Assembly (NCBI GenBank): GCA_903875445.1
Contig: CAIQWD010000008.1
Span: forward strand, 1 to 38,199
DNA from: an uncultured delta proteobacterium
GTDB lineage: Bacteria; Desulfobacterota; Desulfobulbia; Desulfobulbales; Desulfocapsaceae
DNA length: 38,199 nt
Direction of reading: 5' to 3'
Translations under genes and position numbers: made by a program
Part shown: positions 6,088 to 16,400 of the stretch, piece after piece
Layout of the letters: each line of letters begins with the position of its first letter
Numbering within the stretch: position 1 is the stretch's first letter
The notes under the pieces: model-generated
Told to the model about the DNA's origin: nothing
The model's database searches: none
The model's input: the letters and a program-made list of their open reading frames with translations, nothing else

Positions 6088-7335
6088 TCAGCCTTTCTTT
6101 TCAAGAAACAGCCGCATCAGCGGCGCACTGGTGATGCTGGTCACCAGTGCCATGACAATCAGCGCCACAAACACCGCATGGTTGATCAATCCCGCTTCAT
6201 AGGCGAGACTGCCGAGGATGATCTCCATCGCCCCACTGGCATTGAGACCGAAGCCGACCGCCAGGGCGTGGCGTCCCGACATGCCGCCCAACCGGGCGCC
6301 GATGCCGGCACCCATTACCTTGCCGACGAAGGCCAGCAGCAGAACCAGGGCCACTATGGGCAGGTCGAAATTTTCGATGAAATTGACCTTCAGACCGATG
6401 GAGACAAAGAACAGTGGGGCAAAGAAATTGGTGACGAACTGGTGCATGATTTCTCGCGCCTGTTCGCGTAGGTAGGCCGAATCACCGATCGCCAGGCCGG
6501 CGATGAAGGCGCCGAGAATGGCGTGAATATGGATGTATTCGGTGAAGGCGGCGGAAAGGAGGCACAGGCCGAGGCTGAGCGCCAGGACGCCACCGGGCCA
6601 GGACAGTTTGGTCTGGATCCAGGGCAGGACGCGGTTGACGGCAAAGCGCCCGACAACCAGCATAAAGGTGGCAAAGGCGGCAATGGAGACGATACTCAGG
6701 ACGATGCTGCCGTGGCCGTTATTCTGATTAACGAGAGAGAGGATGAAGGAGAAGACGATCCAGCCGACGACATCGTTCAGGACCGCCGAGGCAATGATGA
6801 TCGCACCGATCTCGGTCTTCAGAAGTTTCATGTCGAGGAGAATTCTGGCGATGACCGGCAGAGCCGAAATGGCCATGGCGGTTCCGAGAAAGAGGGCAAA
6901 GAGGAGATGGGTCGGCCCCCCTCCGGACACCGAAAACCACTGCGGAAAAAACCAGGCCATGGCAAAGCCCGAGGCAAAAGGCAGGACCATGCTGCCGATA
7001 CCGGTGGAAATGGCCACCCGGCCATGCCGGAGAAAAAGGGAAAAGCGCAATTCGAGACCGGCGACAAAAAGCAAGAGAATCACCGACAAGGAGAAAATGG
7101 CGTCGAGGGCCAGGGAAAAATTGCTGTTTTCGGCAAAGGGAAAGAGCGTACGGTAAACCCCCGGAGCAATTGTCCCGAGCACGGTCGGGCCGAGAGCCAC
7201 GCCGATAAGCAGCTCGCCCATGACCATCGGCAGGCCGATCTTCTTGCCGATTTCCGAGGCAATGCGCGATAAAATAAGGATGATGCTGATAGCCAGCAGC
7301 AGGGTAACCAGATCGTTCGGATGGAGTTTAGCCAT
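6088..7335 (-). CDS. Cation/proton antiporter (Na+/H+ exchanger family)
   Basis: This 415-residue integral membrane protein has about 12 hydrophobic segments and matches the PF00999 Na+/H+ exchanger fold. The family landmarks are GELLIGVALGPTVLG near residues 40-54, the VAGLELRF segment near 91-98, and the unwound-helix region with the ion-binding pair N187-D188 in SAVLNDVVGW. In characterised members an Asn-Asp pair tends to go with electroneutral and Asp-Asp with electrogenic exchange, so electroneutral exchange is suggested. There is no C-terminal TrkA/RCK domain. It follows the universal stress protein gene by 20 nt on the same strand, probably in one transcript. Confidence 0.92.
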   Translation of the reverse strand: MAKLHPNDLVTLLLAISIILILSRIASEIGKKIGLPMVMGELLIGVALGPTVLGTIAPGVYRTLFPFAENSNFSLALDAIFSLSVILLLFVAGLELRFSLFLRHGRVAISTGIGSMVLPFASGFAMAWFFPQWFSVSGGGPTHLLFALFLGTAMAISALPVIARILLDMKLLKTEIGAIIIASAVLNDVVGWIVFSFILSLVNQNNGHGSIVLSIVSIAAFATFMLVVGRFAVNRVLPWIQTKLSWPGGVLALSLGLCLLSAAFTEYIHIHAILGAFIAGLAIGDSAYLREQAREIMHQFVTNFFAPLFFVSIGLKVNFIENFDLPIVALVLLLAFVGKVMGAGIGARLGGMSGRHALAVGFGLNASGAMEIILGSLAYEAGLINHAVFVALIVMALVTSITSAPLMRLFLEKKG

Positions 7336-7355
7336 GGCGCACGTTTTCCGGGAAA

Positions 7356-8240
7356 TCAGGTTGCATCGCTAGTGCGGGCATGGACAATCAGCATATTACA
7401 GGGCAGATGTTCGAGGATATGTTCCAGATCATGGGCGAAAATCCGATCCATGAGCCGATATCTGCCGTCCGGGGAATGGATGACCAAGAGGTCGGCATTG
7501 CTGTCTTCGGCGTATTTGCGGATGGTGAAACCCGGCCGTCCGGAAAGGGCCGCCGTTTGCACGACCAGTTTGTCGGTGGCTCGGCCCACGGTCAATTCCC
7601 GCAGTTTTTCTTCCGCATCGAACACCAGCTGCTCCTTTATCCGGGCGCGTTCCCCTGTGGTGCTGTCGTCCGACATGGCCATGGCCAGACCGGTCTGGTC
7701 CACCTCGCGGATGGCTCGAAGATCTACGGACCCGACCCGCTCGGCAAAATAAAAAGCGGTGTCCAGGGTATGCGGAGTTTTCGGGTGGTCGACGCAGTCA
7801 ACGACGATTCGCGGAAAGCTGGTACCGCTGACCTTCGGTTCGGTAAGCAGAAGAAGCGAACACTTGGCCCGGCGACTCAGGCTGCGCGCTATTGAACCTA
7901 AGTAATAACGGAAGACATTTTCGCGCCGCCGGGCACCGAGGATGAGCAGATCCACCATGTGCAGCTTGCAGGTTTCCAAAAGGGTGGCAACCGTGTCGCC
8001 CCCGCCCCAGATGGTTCGCACCTCTCGGTCTATCCCAAGGTTGACGCAGATTGCCGAGAGGATTGCTTCCTTGGCGGCGCTATGCGTACCGACATGGATG
8101 AGGAGCAGTTTGGCCTTGAAGTTGTCGGCCAGTTGCCTGGCCTCGTGCATGATCGCCTCAAGTTTTGGCGAAAAGGCAACAGCCACGGCAATGGTTTCAA
8201 ACGGAAAAGACGGGCGGCCTTTTAATCTGCTGGAGTCCAT
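7356..8240 (-). CDS. Tandem universal stress protein
   Basis: This 294-residue protein has two UspA-like domains. The first (about 15-145) has the alpha/beta fold with LILGARRRENVFRYYLGSIA, which fits the ATP-binding signature G-x2-G-x9-G-S except that the second Gly is Arg. The second (about 155-290) ends in LLVIHSPDGRYRLMDRIF and has lost the signature glycines, so it probably does not bind nucleotide. Universal stress proteins fused or linked to antiporters often regulate them, and the antiporter gene lies 20 nt downstream. The ribosome site at 8240 is poor, but the next in-frame Met is 30 residues further in and would cut the first strand. Confidence 0.88.
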   Translation of the reverse strand: MDSSRLKGRPSFPFETIAVAVAFSPKLEAIMHEARQLADNFKAKLLLIHVGTHSAAKEAILSAICVNLGIDREVRTIWGGGDTVATLLETCKLHMVDLLILGARRRENVFRYYLGSIARSLSRRAKCSLLLLTEPKVSGTSFPRIVVDCVDHPKTPHTLDTAFYFAERVGSVDLRAIREVDQTGLAMAMSDDSTTGERARIKEQLVFDAEEKLRELTVGRATDKLVVQTAALSGRPGFTIRKYAEDSNADLLVIHSPDGRYRLMDRIFAHDLEHILEHLPCNMLIVHARTSDAT

Positions 8241-8347
8241 TGTTGGCTCACGGGGTAGGGGTGATGAGTCAGTGCGACTCGTCTGTCGATTTTGCGGCTT
8301 GGCGCAAACGGCATTCGGCAGTACGGCTGTGTGGGGTGTTCATAGCC

Positions 8348-8376
8348 ATTATAGCGAGAAAGGCCCTGATAATAAA
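8348..8376 (-). promoter_or_regulatory. Possible promoter of the stress protein-antiporter pair
   Basis: On the minus strand a perfect TATAAT (8353-8348) is preceded at 17 nt by TTTATT (8376-8371), a poor -35. It lies about 110 nt before the stress protein start, inside the 158-nt gap after the ABC-F gene. Confidence 0.4.
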
Positions 8377-8398
8377 GAGGAGAATCTAATGGGCGGAA

Positions 8399-10027
8399 TT
8401 ACGGCATCCGTTCTCTGACATGGCGCCGATAAGAGTCGTAATCGCCTTCGTGGATGCGCATCTCGCCGTGATCGATCTCCATGACGCGGGTTACCAGAGA
8501 GCGAAGGAAATGCCGGTCGTGGCTGACGAGAACCACCGTTCCCTCGAACTTCTGCAGGGCGGCGAGCAGTACCTCCCGCGACTGGATGTCGAGGTGGTTG
8601 GTGGGTTCGTCGAGAACCAGAAAATTTAAGGGTCGACCGAGGAGCCGCGCTAAAATGACCCGGCTCTTTTCGCCACCGGAGAGGTTGGCGATGCGTTTAT
8701 CGACGTCGTCGCCGGTAAAGAGAAAGGCACCGCAGAGATTGCGGATGACTCCGATATTTTCCATGGGCAGGGCCTCCTGCACCGCCTGGAAGACCGTATC
8801 TTCCGGACGCAGCAGGTCCATGGCATGCTGGCTGAAATAGCCGGTGGTGACACCTGCGCCTGTCAGTACTTCGCCCTCGCTCGCGTCGGTGTTGCCGGTG
8901 ATGACCTTCAAAAGGGTCGATTTTCCCGCTCCGTTGACGCCGACCACGGCGATTTTTTCAAGACGGCGGATGGTGCCGTTCAGGCCGCTGAAAACCGGAA
9001 TTGTTCGGCCGTCGTGGCCGGTCCAGCTCTTGCTAAGATTTTTCAAGTGCAGGACATCGTCGCCGCTGCGCGGCGGCACCGGGAAATCGAATTTCATGAC
9101 GCGCTGCTCCGGCGGCAGGACGATGCGTTCAATCTTGTCGATTTTTTTGACCCGCGACTGCACCTGCGAGGCGTGCGAGGCCCGGGCAGCAAAGCGGGCG
9201 ATGAATTCCTCTTCTTTGGCGAGCATCTCCTGCTGGCGACGGTAGCTGGCCTGCAACTGTTGCCGCCTGATTTCCCGCTCCTGCAGATAGAAATCGAAGT
9301 TGCCGCTGTAGGTCGTGGTACTGCCGTTCGCCACCTCGACGATGCGGCTGACGATCTTGTTCATGAACTCGCGGTCATGGCAGGTCATCAAGAGGGCACC
9401 CTTGAATTCGGTCTGCAGCCATTCCTCAAGCCAAAGAATCGATTCGATATCCAGGTGGTTGGTCGGCTCGTCGAGGAGGAGGACGTCCGGATTGATGGTC
9501 AGGATCTTGGCGAGGGCAATACGCATCTTCCAGCCGCCGCTGAATTTTTCCACAGGCGCCTGGAAATCGTCGGGAGAGATACCAAGGCCGGTGAGCACCG
9601 CCTGGGCGCGCGGTTCGAGGTCGTAGCCGCCGCGCTGCTCAAAGATCTCCACCGCTTCGCCGTAACGTTCAAGGAGCTCGGCCATCGCCTCATCGGCCAT
9701 CGGTTCGGACATGGCCGCTTCCATCTCCCGCATTTTTACCCCGAGGGCGACGATATCGCCGGCCGCCGACATCACCTCGACGAGCACGGTGCGTCCGGCC
9801 ATCTCGCCGACATCCTGGGAAAAATAGCCGATCACGTTTTTCTTGGAACAGGAGATTTCGCCCTTATCCGGCTCTTCTTCACCGGTTATGAGGCGGAAAA
9901 TGGTGGTCTTGCCGGCGCCGTTCGGGCCGACCAGGCCGGTGTGGGTGCCGGGGAGGATCTGCATGCCGGCATTCTGCAGGAGAATCCGGCTGCCGTGTTG
10001 TTTCTCTATATTGGTAAGATGGATCAT
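8399..10027 (-). CDS. ABC-F family ATPase (ribosome-associated type)
   Basis: This 542-residue protein has two ABC domains in one chain and no membrane segments, as in the ABC-F family, whose members act on the ribosome in translation or antibiotic protection. Domain 1 has Walker A GPNGAGKTT near 34-42, signature FSGGW and Walker B VLLLDEPTNHLD. A charged linker rich in Arg and Gln follows (about 250-310). Domain 2 has Walker A GVNGAGKST, signature LSGGE and Walker B FLVLDEPTNHLD. There is no long C-terminal coiled coil of the Uup kind. It follows a histidine kinase gene by 64 nt. Exact subfamily is not assigned. Confidence 0.93.
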   Translation of the reverse strand: MIHLTNIEKQHGSRILLQNAGMQILPGTHTGLVGPNGAGKTTIFRLITGEEEPDKGEISCSKKNVIGYFSQDVGEMAGRTVLVEVMSAAGDIVALGVKMREMEAAMSEPMADEAMAELLERYGEAVEIFEQRGGYDLEPRAQAVLTGLGISPDDFQAPVEKFSGGWKMRIALAKILTINPDVLLLDEPTNHLDIESILWLEEWLQTEFKGALLMTCHDREFMNKIVSRIVEVANGSTTTYSGNFDFYLQEREIRRQQLQASYRRQQEMLAKEEEFIARFAARASHASQVQSRVKKIDKIERIVLPPEQRVMKFDFPVPPRSGDDVLHLKNLSKSWTGHDGRTIPVFSGLNGTIRRLEKIAVVGVNGAGKSTLLKVITGNTDASEGEVLTGAGVTTGYFSQHAMDLLRPEDTVFQAVQEALPMENIGVIRNLCGAFLFTGDDVDKRIANLSGGEKSRVILARLLGRPLNFLVLDEPTNHLDIQSREVLLAALQKFEGTVVLVSHDRHFLRSLVTRVMEIDHGEMRIHEGDYDSYRRHVRERMP

Positions 10028-10091
10028 CGCTCTTGGTAGATAAAAAATGGCCGGAAGTTACCATGATGCGGGGCGTTGATGCAAGGGGTAT

Positions 10092-12344
10092 TTATGCTTT
10101 GTCGTTCAGCCATCGGCGGATTTTGGCGGACAAAATATCGGGGATGATCGGTTTGGTAAGGTAGTCATCCATGCCGGCGGCAAGGCATTTCTCCTCATCC
10201 CCGACCATGGCGTGGGCGGTCAAGGCGATAATCGGGATGTGTCTTTCGGGGAGATGCTCCGCCGGGACCGGGTTTCCGGCATCTTCCGGCATATTGAGCG
10301 GCAGCATCTCCTTTTGCCGAATGATTTGCGCCGCTTCAAAGCCGTCCGTCTCCGGCATTTGAATATCCATGAGAATCAAATCGAAAGCCTGTGTTTCCCA
10401 GGTTTCAACAGCCTGGCGACCGTTCTCGACGGCCACGACGCTGTAACCCAAATTTTTCAGGACATGCAGCGCCAGGGTTTGATTGATGGAGTTGTCTTCG
10501 GCCAGCAAAATTCGCACTTGTCCGTCGGTTCCAGGGGCTGCTTGCCGCAACTTCAAAGAGTTAGGTGGAGGAGGTATCGTTTTGGCGATCTCCTGTTTTT
10601 CAAAAACGGCGCTAAACCAGAAGGTGGCGCCACCGTCCGGGTTCGCCTCGACACCGATTTTCCCACCCATCATGGCCACCAGCCTTTTACAAATAGCCAG
10701 GCCCAGGCCGGTGCCGCCGAATTTTCGTGAGGCAGAGCTGTCCAGCTGGGAAAACGATTGAAACAGACGATGAAATTGATCCGGGGGAATGCCTATGCCG
10801 GTATCGCTTACTTGAAAATGCAGTGTCACCTGGGCTGCTGTTTCGGCCTTCATGGCAACCTTGATAGCCACTTGTCCGGATGCGGTAAATTTCACCGCAT
10901 TGGTGGCCAGGTTGAGAAGAACCTGGTGCAAACGGGACGGGTCGCCACGAAGCAGGGTGGGGACCGCCGGCTCGATGCTTTGCAGCAGCAGGAGATCCTT
11001 GCGTTCGGCATGAAACCCGACGATTTTCCGCAAATCCTCCATGAGCCGGTTGAGATCGAAATCGATTACCGCAAAGTCCAGTTTGCCGGCCTCGATTTTC
11101 GAAAAATCAAGAATGTCGCTGATGACCGTGAGCAAGGTGTCGGCACAGGTTACGACCGTTTCGGCGTATTGGCGTTGTTGTTTGTCGAGAGGAGTAGAGA
11201 GCAGGAGATTGGACATACCGACTACTCCGGTGAGCGGGGTGCGGAGTTCGTGGCTCATATTGGCGAGGAAATCGCTTTTTGCCTGACTCGCTACCTCTGC
11301 CGCCTTCTTGGCCCGTACCAGTTCGGTAATATCGGTGATGATGCCGATGAGCCCGATAACGCCGCGATCACGGGCATGAATGGTTGCTTTGTCGAAGATG
11401 ACCTCGCGGATGTCGCCGCCTGCCTGCTGCACTTTCCAGGTGTAGTGCTGCGTTCCCGGATTCTGGAAAAGATCAAGGTCCTTTTGGTGGTAGCCGGCGG
11501 CAATGTGCTGCGGGGCCATTTCAAAAACCGTTTTACCGATAATGGCGCTCTTCGGTTTTCCCAGATAGCTTGCAAAAGCGGCGTTGCACCCGGTGTAGCG
11601 TCCTTCGGTATCCTTGTAAAACAGGGGAGTCGGGAGGGTTTCCATCAGGGTATGAAGAAAATCACGCTGCTGCATAGAGGCCTTTTCCGCCTTTTCCGCC
11701 TTTTCCTTAGCCTTTATCAGTTCGACCGTACGTTCCTCGACAAGATCTTTCAGATGGTTGCGGTGTTGAATGAGTTCTTCTTCGGCCTGTTTGCGAGTGG
11801 TGATATCCTCCACCGTGCCGATGATGCCGCTGACCTGGCCGTCTTCATCATGCAGGGGGATTTTGCAGGTGTCGAGCCAGGTTTTTTTGCCGTCGGCGCG
11901 GACCTGGGTCTCGGCGATATGTAATTCCGGCGTGTCGCTCTGCATGACCCGGCGGTCGCAGAGGAGATACCATTCGGTCTCTTCCGGCGCCCATGGCAGT
12001 TCCCGATCCATTTTGCCGACGATTTCCTCCGGATGGGCAAGGCCCGCCGCAGTGGCAAAAAGCTTGTTGCAACCGAGATATACCGAGTTACGATCTTTCC
12101 AGAAAATGAGCTGGGGGATGTTGTCGATGACCGATTGCAGCATTTCCTGGGAGCGTCGCAGGGCTTCCTCGGTGTCTTTTTTTTCGCTTTGGTTGCTCGT
12201 TTTTATCGGCGCGGTCTTGGTTAATTGGGCTTTGGCCAGAGCAAGTTCTTTTTCCAGGTGTTCAATACGTGCCGCTTGTGCCTTGAGTCCGGCTTCGAGG
12301 GCATCGGTATCAGGTGGGCGGCTTGATGTGGGAGGGTTTTTCAT
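10092..12344 (-). CDS. PAS-PAS hybrid histidine kinase with C-terminal REC
   Basis: This 750-residue protein has no evident membrane segment, so it is probably cytoplasmic. An N-terminal coiled coil (about 15-70) is followed by PAS 1 (about 65-190), a helical linker with repeated Lys-Ala-Glu, PAS 2 (about 225-345), HisKA with phospho-accepting H365 in MSHELRTP, and HATPase_c with N box NLATNAVKF and G boxes DTGIGIP and [13 protein letters not shown] domain ends the chain, with the acidic pair in LLAEDNS, phospho-acceptor D660 in LMDIQMP and a Lys in LTKP. There is no HPt, so phosphate must pass to a separate protein. The gene is upstream of the ABC-F gene on the same strand. Confidence 0.93.
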   Translation of the reverse strand: MKNPPTSSRPPDTDALEAGLKAQAARIEHLEKELALAKAQLTKTAPIKTSNQSEKKDTEEALRRSQEMLQSVIDNIPQLIFWKDRNSVYLGCNKLFATAAGLAHPEEIVGKMDRELPWAPEETEWYLLCDRRVMQSDTPELHIAETQVRADGKKTWLDTCKIPLHDEDGQVSGIIGTVEDITTRKQAEEELIQHRNHLKDLVEERTVELIKAKEKAEKAEKASMQQRDFLHTLMETLPTPLFYKDTEGRYTGCNAAFASYLGKPKSAIIGKTVFEMAPQHIAAGYHQKDLDLFQNPGTQHYTWKVQQAGGDIREVIFDKATIHARDRGVIGLIGIITDITELVRAKKAAEVASQAKSDFLANMSHELRTPLTGVVGMSNLLLSTPLDKQQRQYAETVVTCADTLLTVISDILDFSKIEAGKLDFAVIDFDLNRLMEDLRKIVGFHAERKDLLLLQSIEPAVPTLLRGDPSRLHQVLLNLATNAVKFTASGQVAIKVAMKAETAAQVTLHFQVSDTGIGIPPDQFHRLFQSFSQLDSSASRKFGGTGLGLAICKRLVAMMGGKIGVEANPDGGATFWFSAVFEKQEIAKTIPPPPNSLKLRQAAPGTDGQVRILLAEDNSINQTLALHVLKNLGYSVVAVENGRQAVETWETQAFDLILMDIQMPETDGFEAAQIIRQKEMLPLNMPEDAGNPVPAEHLPERHIPIIALTAHAMVGDEEKCLAAGMDDYLTKPIIPDILSAKIRRWLNDKA

Positions 12345-12586
12345 TTATTCCATCCGCCAGAGCCCGTTCAACGGGATTTCTTTCAGGTCCCGCAAGGGGA
12401 TAAAGACCGTTGTGCAATGCGGCACTGGGCTTTTCGTTATAAGCCGCAACGGTGCCATATGTGAATCTTAACGCCTTTGGCAGGAGAAAAGCAAGACCGC
12501 TCATGCAAGCTTGTGAGCATATCGATGTTTTACCAAAAAAGGGGGCAATTTCTTTCTATGAACGGAAGGGGCTGTGGAACAGCAAG

Positions 12587-12618
12587 GCCGCACTTTCCTG
12601 CAATTCGGACAGTGCGGC
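12587..12618 (-). terminator. Hairpin downstream of the cytochrome gene
   Basis: GCCGCACT (12587-12594) and AGTGCGGC (12611-12618) form a perfect 8-bp stem with a 16-nt loop, about 24 nt after the cytochrome stop on the minus strand. The T run after it is weak. The remainder of the 12345-12641 gap shows no gene; it must also hold the promoter of the kinase at 12344, which I could not place. Confidence 0.4.
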
Positions 12619-12641
12619 TAGGTTGCGCGGGGGACGGGCGG

Positions 12642-13145
12642 TTATTTCGGGACGTCGGCGGCCTTGGAGGCCAGCTTGTATTCGATGCCCTGGTCGGCAG
12701 GAGCGGCAAGTTTCACAACTTTGATAAAGCCATACCCCATGCCCACATGACACTCATTACATGAGGGGATTACCGCATTGTATTCCTTCCTGAAGTTCTC
12801 TATATTTTCGGAGGCGATAGCCTTGGTTACCTTGGCGAACCCCCCCTCATAAAAATTTTTCCAGTCCGCATATTCTTTCGGTTTAGTGACTTGGGCGGGA
12901 TTCAAGGCAACGTTCATATACTTTCCCATATAGGCGGCAAGTCCCCAGTTGCCACCTTCGGCGGCAAAGGCGATGTTCTGGAATCTGTCGCCTACCTCGC
13001 GCATCGGTATGGCAAATTTCGGCAAAGCGCCCTTGATGGCATCGATCTGCGGCTGCACATCTTCTCCTGCCGCGCTGACACAAAAACTGCTGCCGACAAT
13101 GATCAAACCTGCCACTGCCAGTACTTGAGCACATTTTTTCAACAT
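12642..13145 (-). CDS. Periplasmic monoheme c-type cytochrome
   Basis: This 167-residue protein has a classic Sec signal peptide (MLKKCAQVLAVAGLIIVG, cleavage near VSA-AG at about 25). The mature part is mostly helical, with a single heme-binding CNECH (C129 to H133) about three quarters along, followed by VGMGYGFIKVVK. This resembles small class II-like or cytochrome c' -like helical bundles with the heme site near the C-terminus. The other axial ligand is not obvious. Its role is presumably periplasmic electron transfer or gas/ligand sensing; the partner is unknown. A strong AAGGAGA ribosome site precedes the ATG at 13145. Confidence 0.85.
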   Translation of the reverse strand: MLKKCAQVLAVAGLIIVGSSFCVSAAGEDVQPQIDAIKGALPKFAIPMREVGDRFQNIAFAAEGGNWGLAAYMGKYMNVALNPAQVTKPKEYADWKNFYEGGFAKVTKAIASENIENFRKEYNAVIPSCNECHVGMGYGFIKVVKLAAPADQGIEYKLASKAADVPK

Positions 13146-13274
13146 GGTGTTCTCCTTATTGAGGATTGGGATGATGGGCTACGAGAGAGCCAGGCTGCCT
13201 GCGGTTGTAAGTGAGGGTACCTCCGTGTTTGCAGCGAATGCAAATAAATGTGGACTTTTAATAATTACTCTCAA

Positions 13275-13303
13275 TTGTGTCACAGGGTGGGATAAAATGT
13301 CAA
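13275..13303 (-). promoter_or_regulatory. Possible cytochrome gene promoter
   Basis: On the minus strand a perfect TTGACA (13303-13298) lies about 155 nt before the cytochrome ATG. The hexamers at 17-18 nt spacing (ACACAA or CACAAT) are weak -10 boxes, so an activator would be expected if this is used. Nothing else was recognised in 13146-13401. Confidence 0.35.
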
Positions 13304-13401
13304 GGGCAGGGGCAGGATTTTTTTGCAAATGAAATTGTCTGAAAAATAGAAATGTTATTCAACAGAAAAGGTGCAGAGCAGCGCCGACGGAGAAATAATT
13401 C

Positions 13402-16400
13402 TCACCGAGATTGCCGCGTGCCTTCGTTTAGATAGGGGAGCAAAACCGGGACCATGCCTTTTAAAACCTGGAGGGGTAGGGCCGAGGTAAAACTGAAGGC
13501 ATTGGCCGATTTGCCGCTGACAAAGGCGGTGAGGACGCCGAAATGTTTGTCGCCGAGGTAAAAAACAAAGGTGGCGGTGCGGTTCAGGGCCGTTGAGGAG
13601 CCCTTTATCCCGGCTGCGGTGGAGACGAAAATGCGGTTATCGCCGGTGCCGGTTTTACCGCCGATCGGCAGTGGGCTGCCGTCCGGCTGCTGGAAGCTGT
13701 GCAGCAGCCGTTTGGCGGTGCCTTCACTGACGACCTTGCCCATAGTCTCCCGGACCACCCGCGCGACTTCCGGGTGCAGGACCTGGACCGGGTTCGGGGG
13801 TGGCGGTTCAACGATCGATTCGTAGGGGGTGTCTTTGGCGAACTCCACCTTGGTGAAACGGTGCGTAGGGAAGCGCTTGCCATCGTTGAGGAGAATGCCG
13901 ACCAACTCGGCCAAGGCCGCCGGGCGGTCGCCGGAGCTTCCCAGGGCTGTGCCCAGGGAAGGGACAAGATGCTCAAAGGGATAGCCCAGGTTGACCCAGC
14001 GCCTGTGGATATCGGAGAAGGCATCGATCTCCAGCACCGTTCTGACCCGCGAATCCCTGGCGTTTTTCGCCTTGGTGCGCATCAGCCAACCATATACATC
14101 ACGGCGGACCTCCGCACTTTTTTCCATGGCGTCTTTTTGTGATTTTTGCCCCGGTTGCTGCAGGTAATCGAGGAGCCACAGTTCCAGAGGATGCATGGCG
14201 GCCAGGTAGCCGAGATCCTGCAGGTTGAAGGAGCCCGGTTTGTATTTATCGTACATCATCGACAGGCGGGCATTGGTTATATCGTTTGCCGGCAGTTCCT
14301 CGTGGATAAAGCGGATAAAGGTCGCCTCATCGGCTTTCGGGTAGAGATAGCGATGGATGATGGTCAGTCGCAGAGGGTTGGGGTTCATCCCCGCCAAGAG
14401 GGTCTCCAGTCGCTCCTCTGCTTTCTGGTTTTGGTATTTGTTCCAGAACCGCGCTAGGAACACCCGGCTTTCACGATCAATAAATTTATCGAGAACATCC
14501 TTGCGCCGGGGGTCCTTGTCGTCCGCCAGCACCTGTTTGTTGTTTTCCCATTGGCTCGCCCGGGTCGTGTTGACAATATCCTGCATAATTCTGACAAAAG
14601 GCAGGTTGATGGAATTCTGCAGGGCTTCAGTCACCGTGACAATGCGGTTGTTATCTTCTTTGCGGAAATTGCTGAAGACCTGCAGGCCGCCGCCGGTAAA
14701 GAAACGTTCCTCCGGGTTTGCCGAGTACGGGCGCTCCATGGCCGCTTCCAGCAGCGTTTTCAGCGGCAGTTGCGGCGTCTGCAGGATCTGGCCGCACACC
14801 CAGGAGGTGAGGGCGTCCGGGCGTTGCCTGTTGAATTCCTCGATCTCGGTCGGTCGGAGTTTTACAATCTCCGCATGCAGTTCGGCAATAATTTCCAGAT
14901 AGGTGGTCAGGGTGCGCAGTTTGGCCGTCGATCCCAGTTCCAGCTTGCTCCCTTCGTTGATATCAAAGGGTGTTTCCGTGGTATCGGTCTGCACTCGCAC
15001 CACGTTGCCGATCGGGGTGCGCTCGAACAGGGTGAAACTGTAGCTGAGGGCTTCGGCCTGATCGGGGGCCAGCAGATATTTGCCGACAAGCCCCATGGCT
15101 TCGGCGCCGGTCTTGGTCTGCAAGGTATTCAAATACCAGCTGGCTTCCTCCTGCAATTTGGAGTTCAAGGTGGCGGTAACCGTCATATCCAGGCGGTCGA
15201 GGTCATACAGGGAGACGTCGAAGAGGCTGCCGAGGCGATTGCGGACGACATTTATGCCTTTGTTGGTGGCAATCTGCGGGGCCGCCGAGTTTTCCGAGAA
15301 ATTGCGGAAAAACAGCGGCTGGGTCTGGGCAGCTTCACCGAGAGCCGGAGCAATAAAGCCTCCCTGCGCCAGGAGTCTCGCGTAACTGTTACTGAGCACT
15401 GCTAACTCGCTACGGCCCTTGACGAGATAATAGGAAGGCCGGCGATGGGCGATCATCAGGCTGATAACCTGCTTCAGGGCTTTAGCCTGCTGCTCCAGTT
15501 CCTGGCCCGTTGTTTCCTTTTTGTGCAGCAAGCGGTTGAGTTCTTCAAAGTCGGTGCCGTACCAGACAAACAGGCCGTCACCCAAACCGTTGACCTCGCC
15601 GGCACCGGGGGCGGCGGAAAGGGGTACGGAATTGACATAGTCGAGGACCAGTTGTTTGCGGAAGGCCGAGGTGTCCTCGCCGCCCCGGTAGGCCCGGACG
15701 CTGGCCGAGGCCATCTGGTAGAATTTTTCGGTGATCGACGAAGTTATGCCGTTATCCGAATGACGAAATTTTTCCGTCTGGGTGGCAAGGGTACTGCCAC
15801 CCATGGCCGGCAGATTGATTTTGACCAGCTCCCCCGTCTTCACCATCAGCGCTTTGGAGAACCGGCCCCAATCGACGGCCGGGTTGACTTTCGGGAAGTC
15901 ACCGGACAGGAGGTCGCGGTTTTCAATGAAGAGCAGCGCCTGGACCACCGGCGACGGAATAGCGGTAAAATCGGGGTAAACCCGTTTCGGATTGGTCATT
16001 CGGTACATCGTCTGCTGCGTTGCATCGAGGATATGCAAACCGGCCTGGCTTTTCTCGTTATAGGGGATATTAAAGCCATAATCGGCATAGCGATGCAGCT
16101 CTCCGTTGAAACGCACCTGGCTCGATATTTCCATGCCTTTTTGCCGGAGTTTCTTGAGCATTGCCGGTAACTGGACATAGCCGAGACGCAGGTCGTAGGG
16201 CCCTTTTTTCGGGAAGACGATGGAATCGCTGGCACCTTTTTCAACATGGAAGTCAAGTTTTGCGGCAAAGGCACTCAAATACCGGGATTGCAGGGTGGAG
16301 GTTTGCGCTTCATAATAGCCGGCCGCACAGCAGGCAGCCAGGATGAGAACGAACAGCAACAGCAGATACGGCCACCATCTCCGAGGTTTTCCGACAGCTG

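Noticed and set aside
6523-7272. Highly charged plus-strand frame of about 249 codons opposite the antiporter
   Set aside because: Its Gly/Asp/Lys-rich composition is the usual artefact of reading the complement of a membrane-protein gene.
8825-10039. Long plus-strand frame of about 404 codons opposite the ABC-F gene
   Set aside because: It is a shadow of the well-supported minus-strand ABC-F coding sequence and resembles no protein family.
10758-11924. Plus-strand frame of about 388 codons opposite the hybrid kinase
   Set aside because: It is antisense to a kinase with all expected motifs; no independent support.
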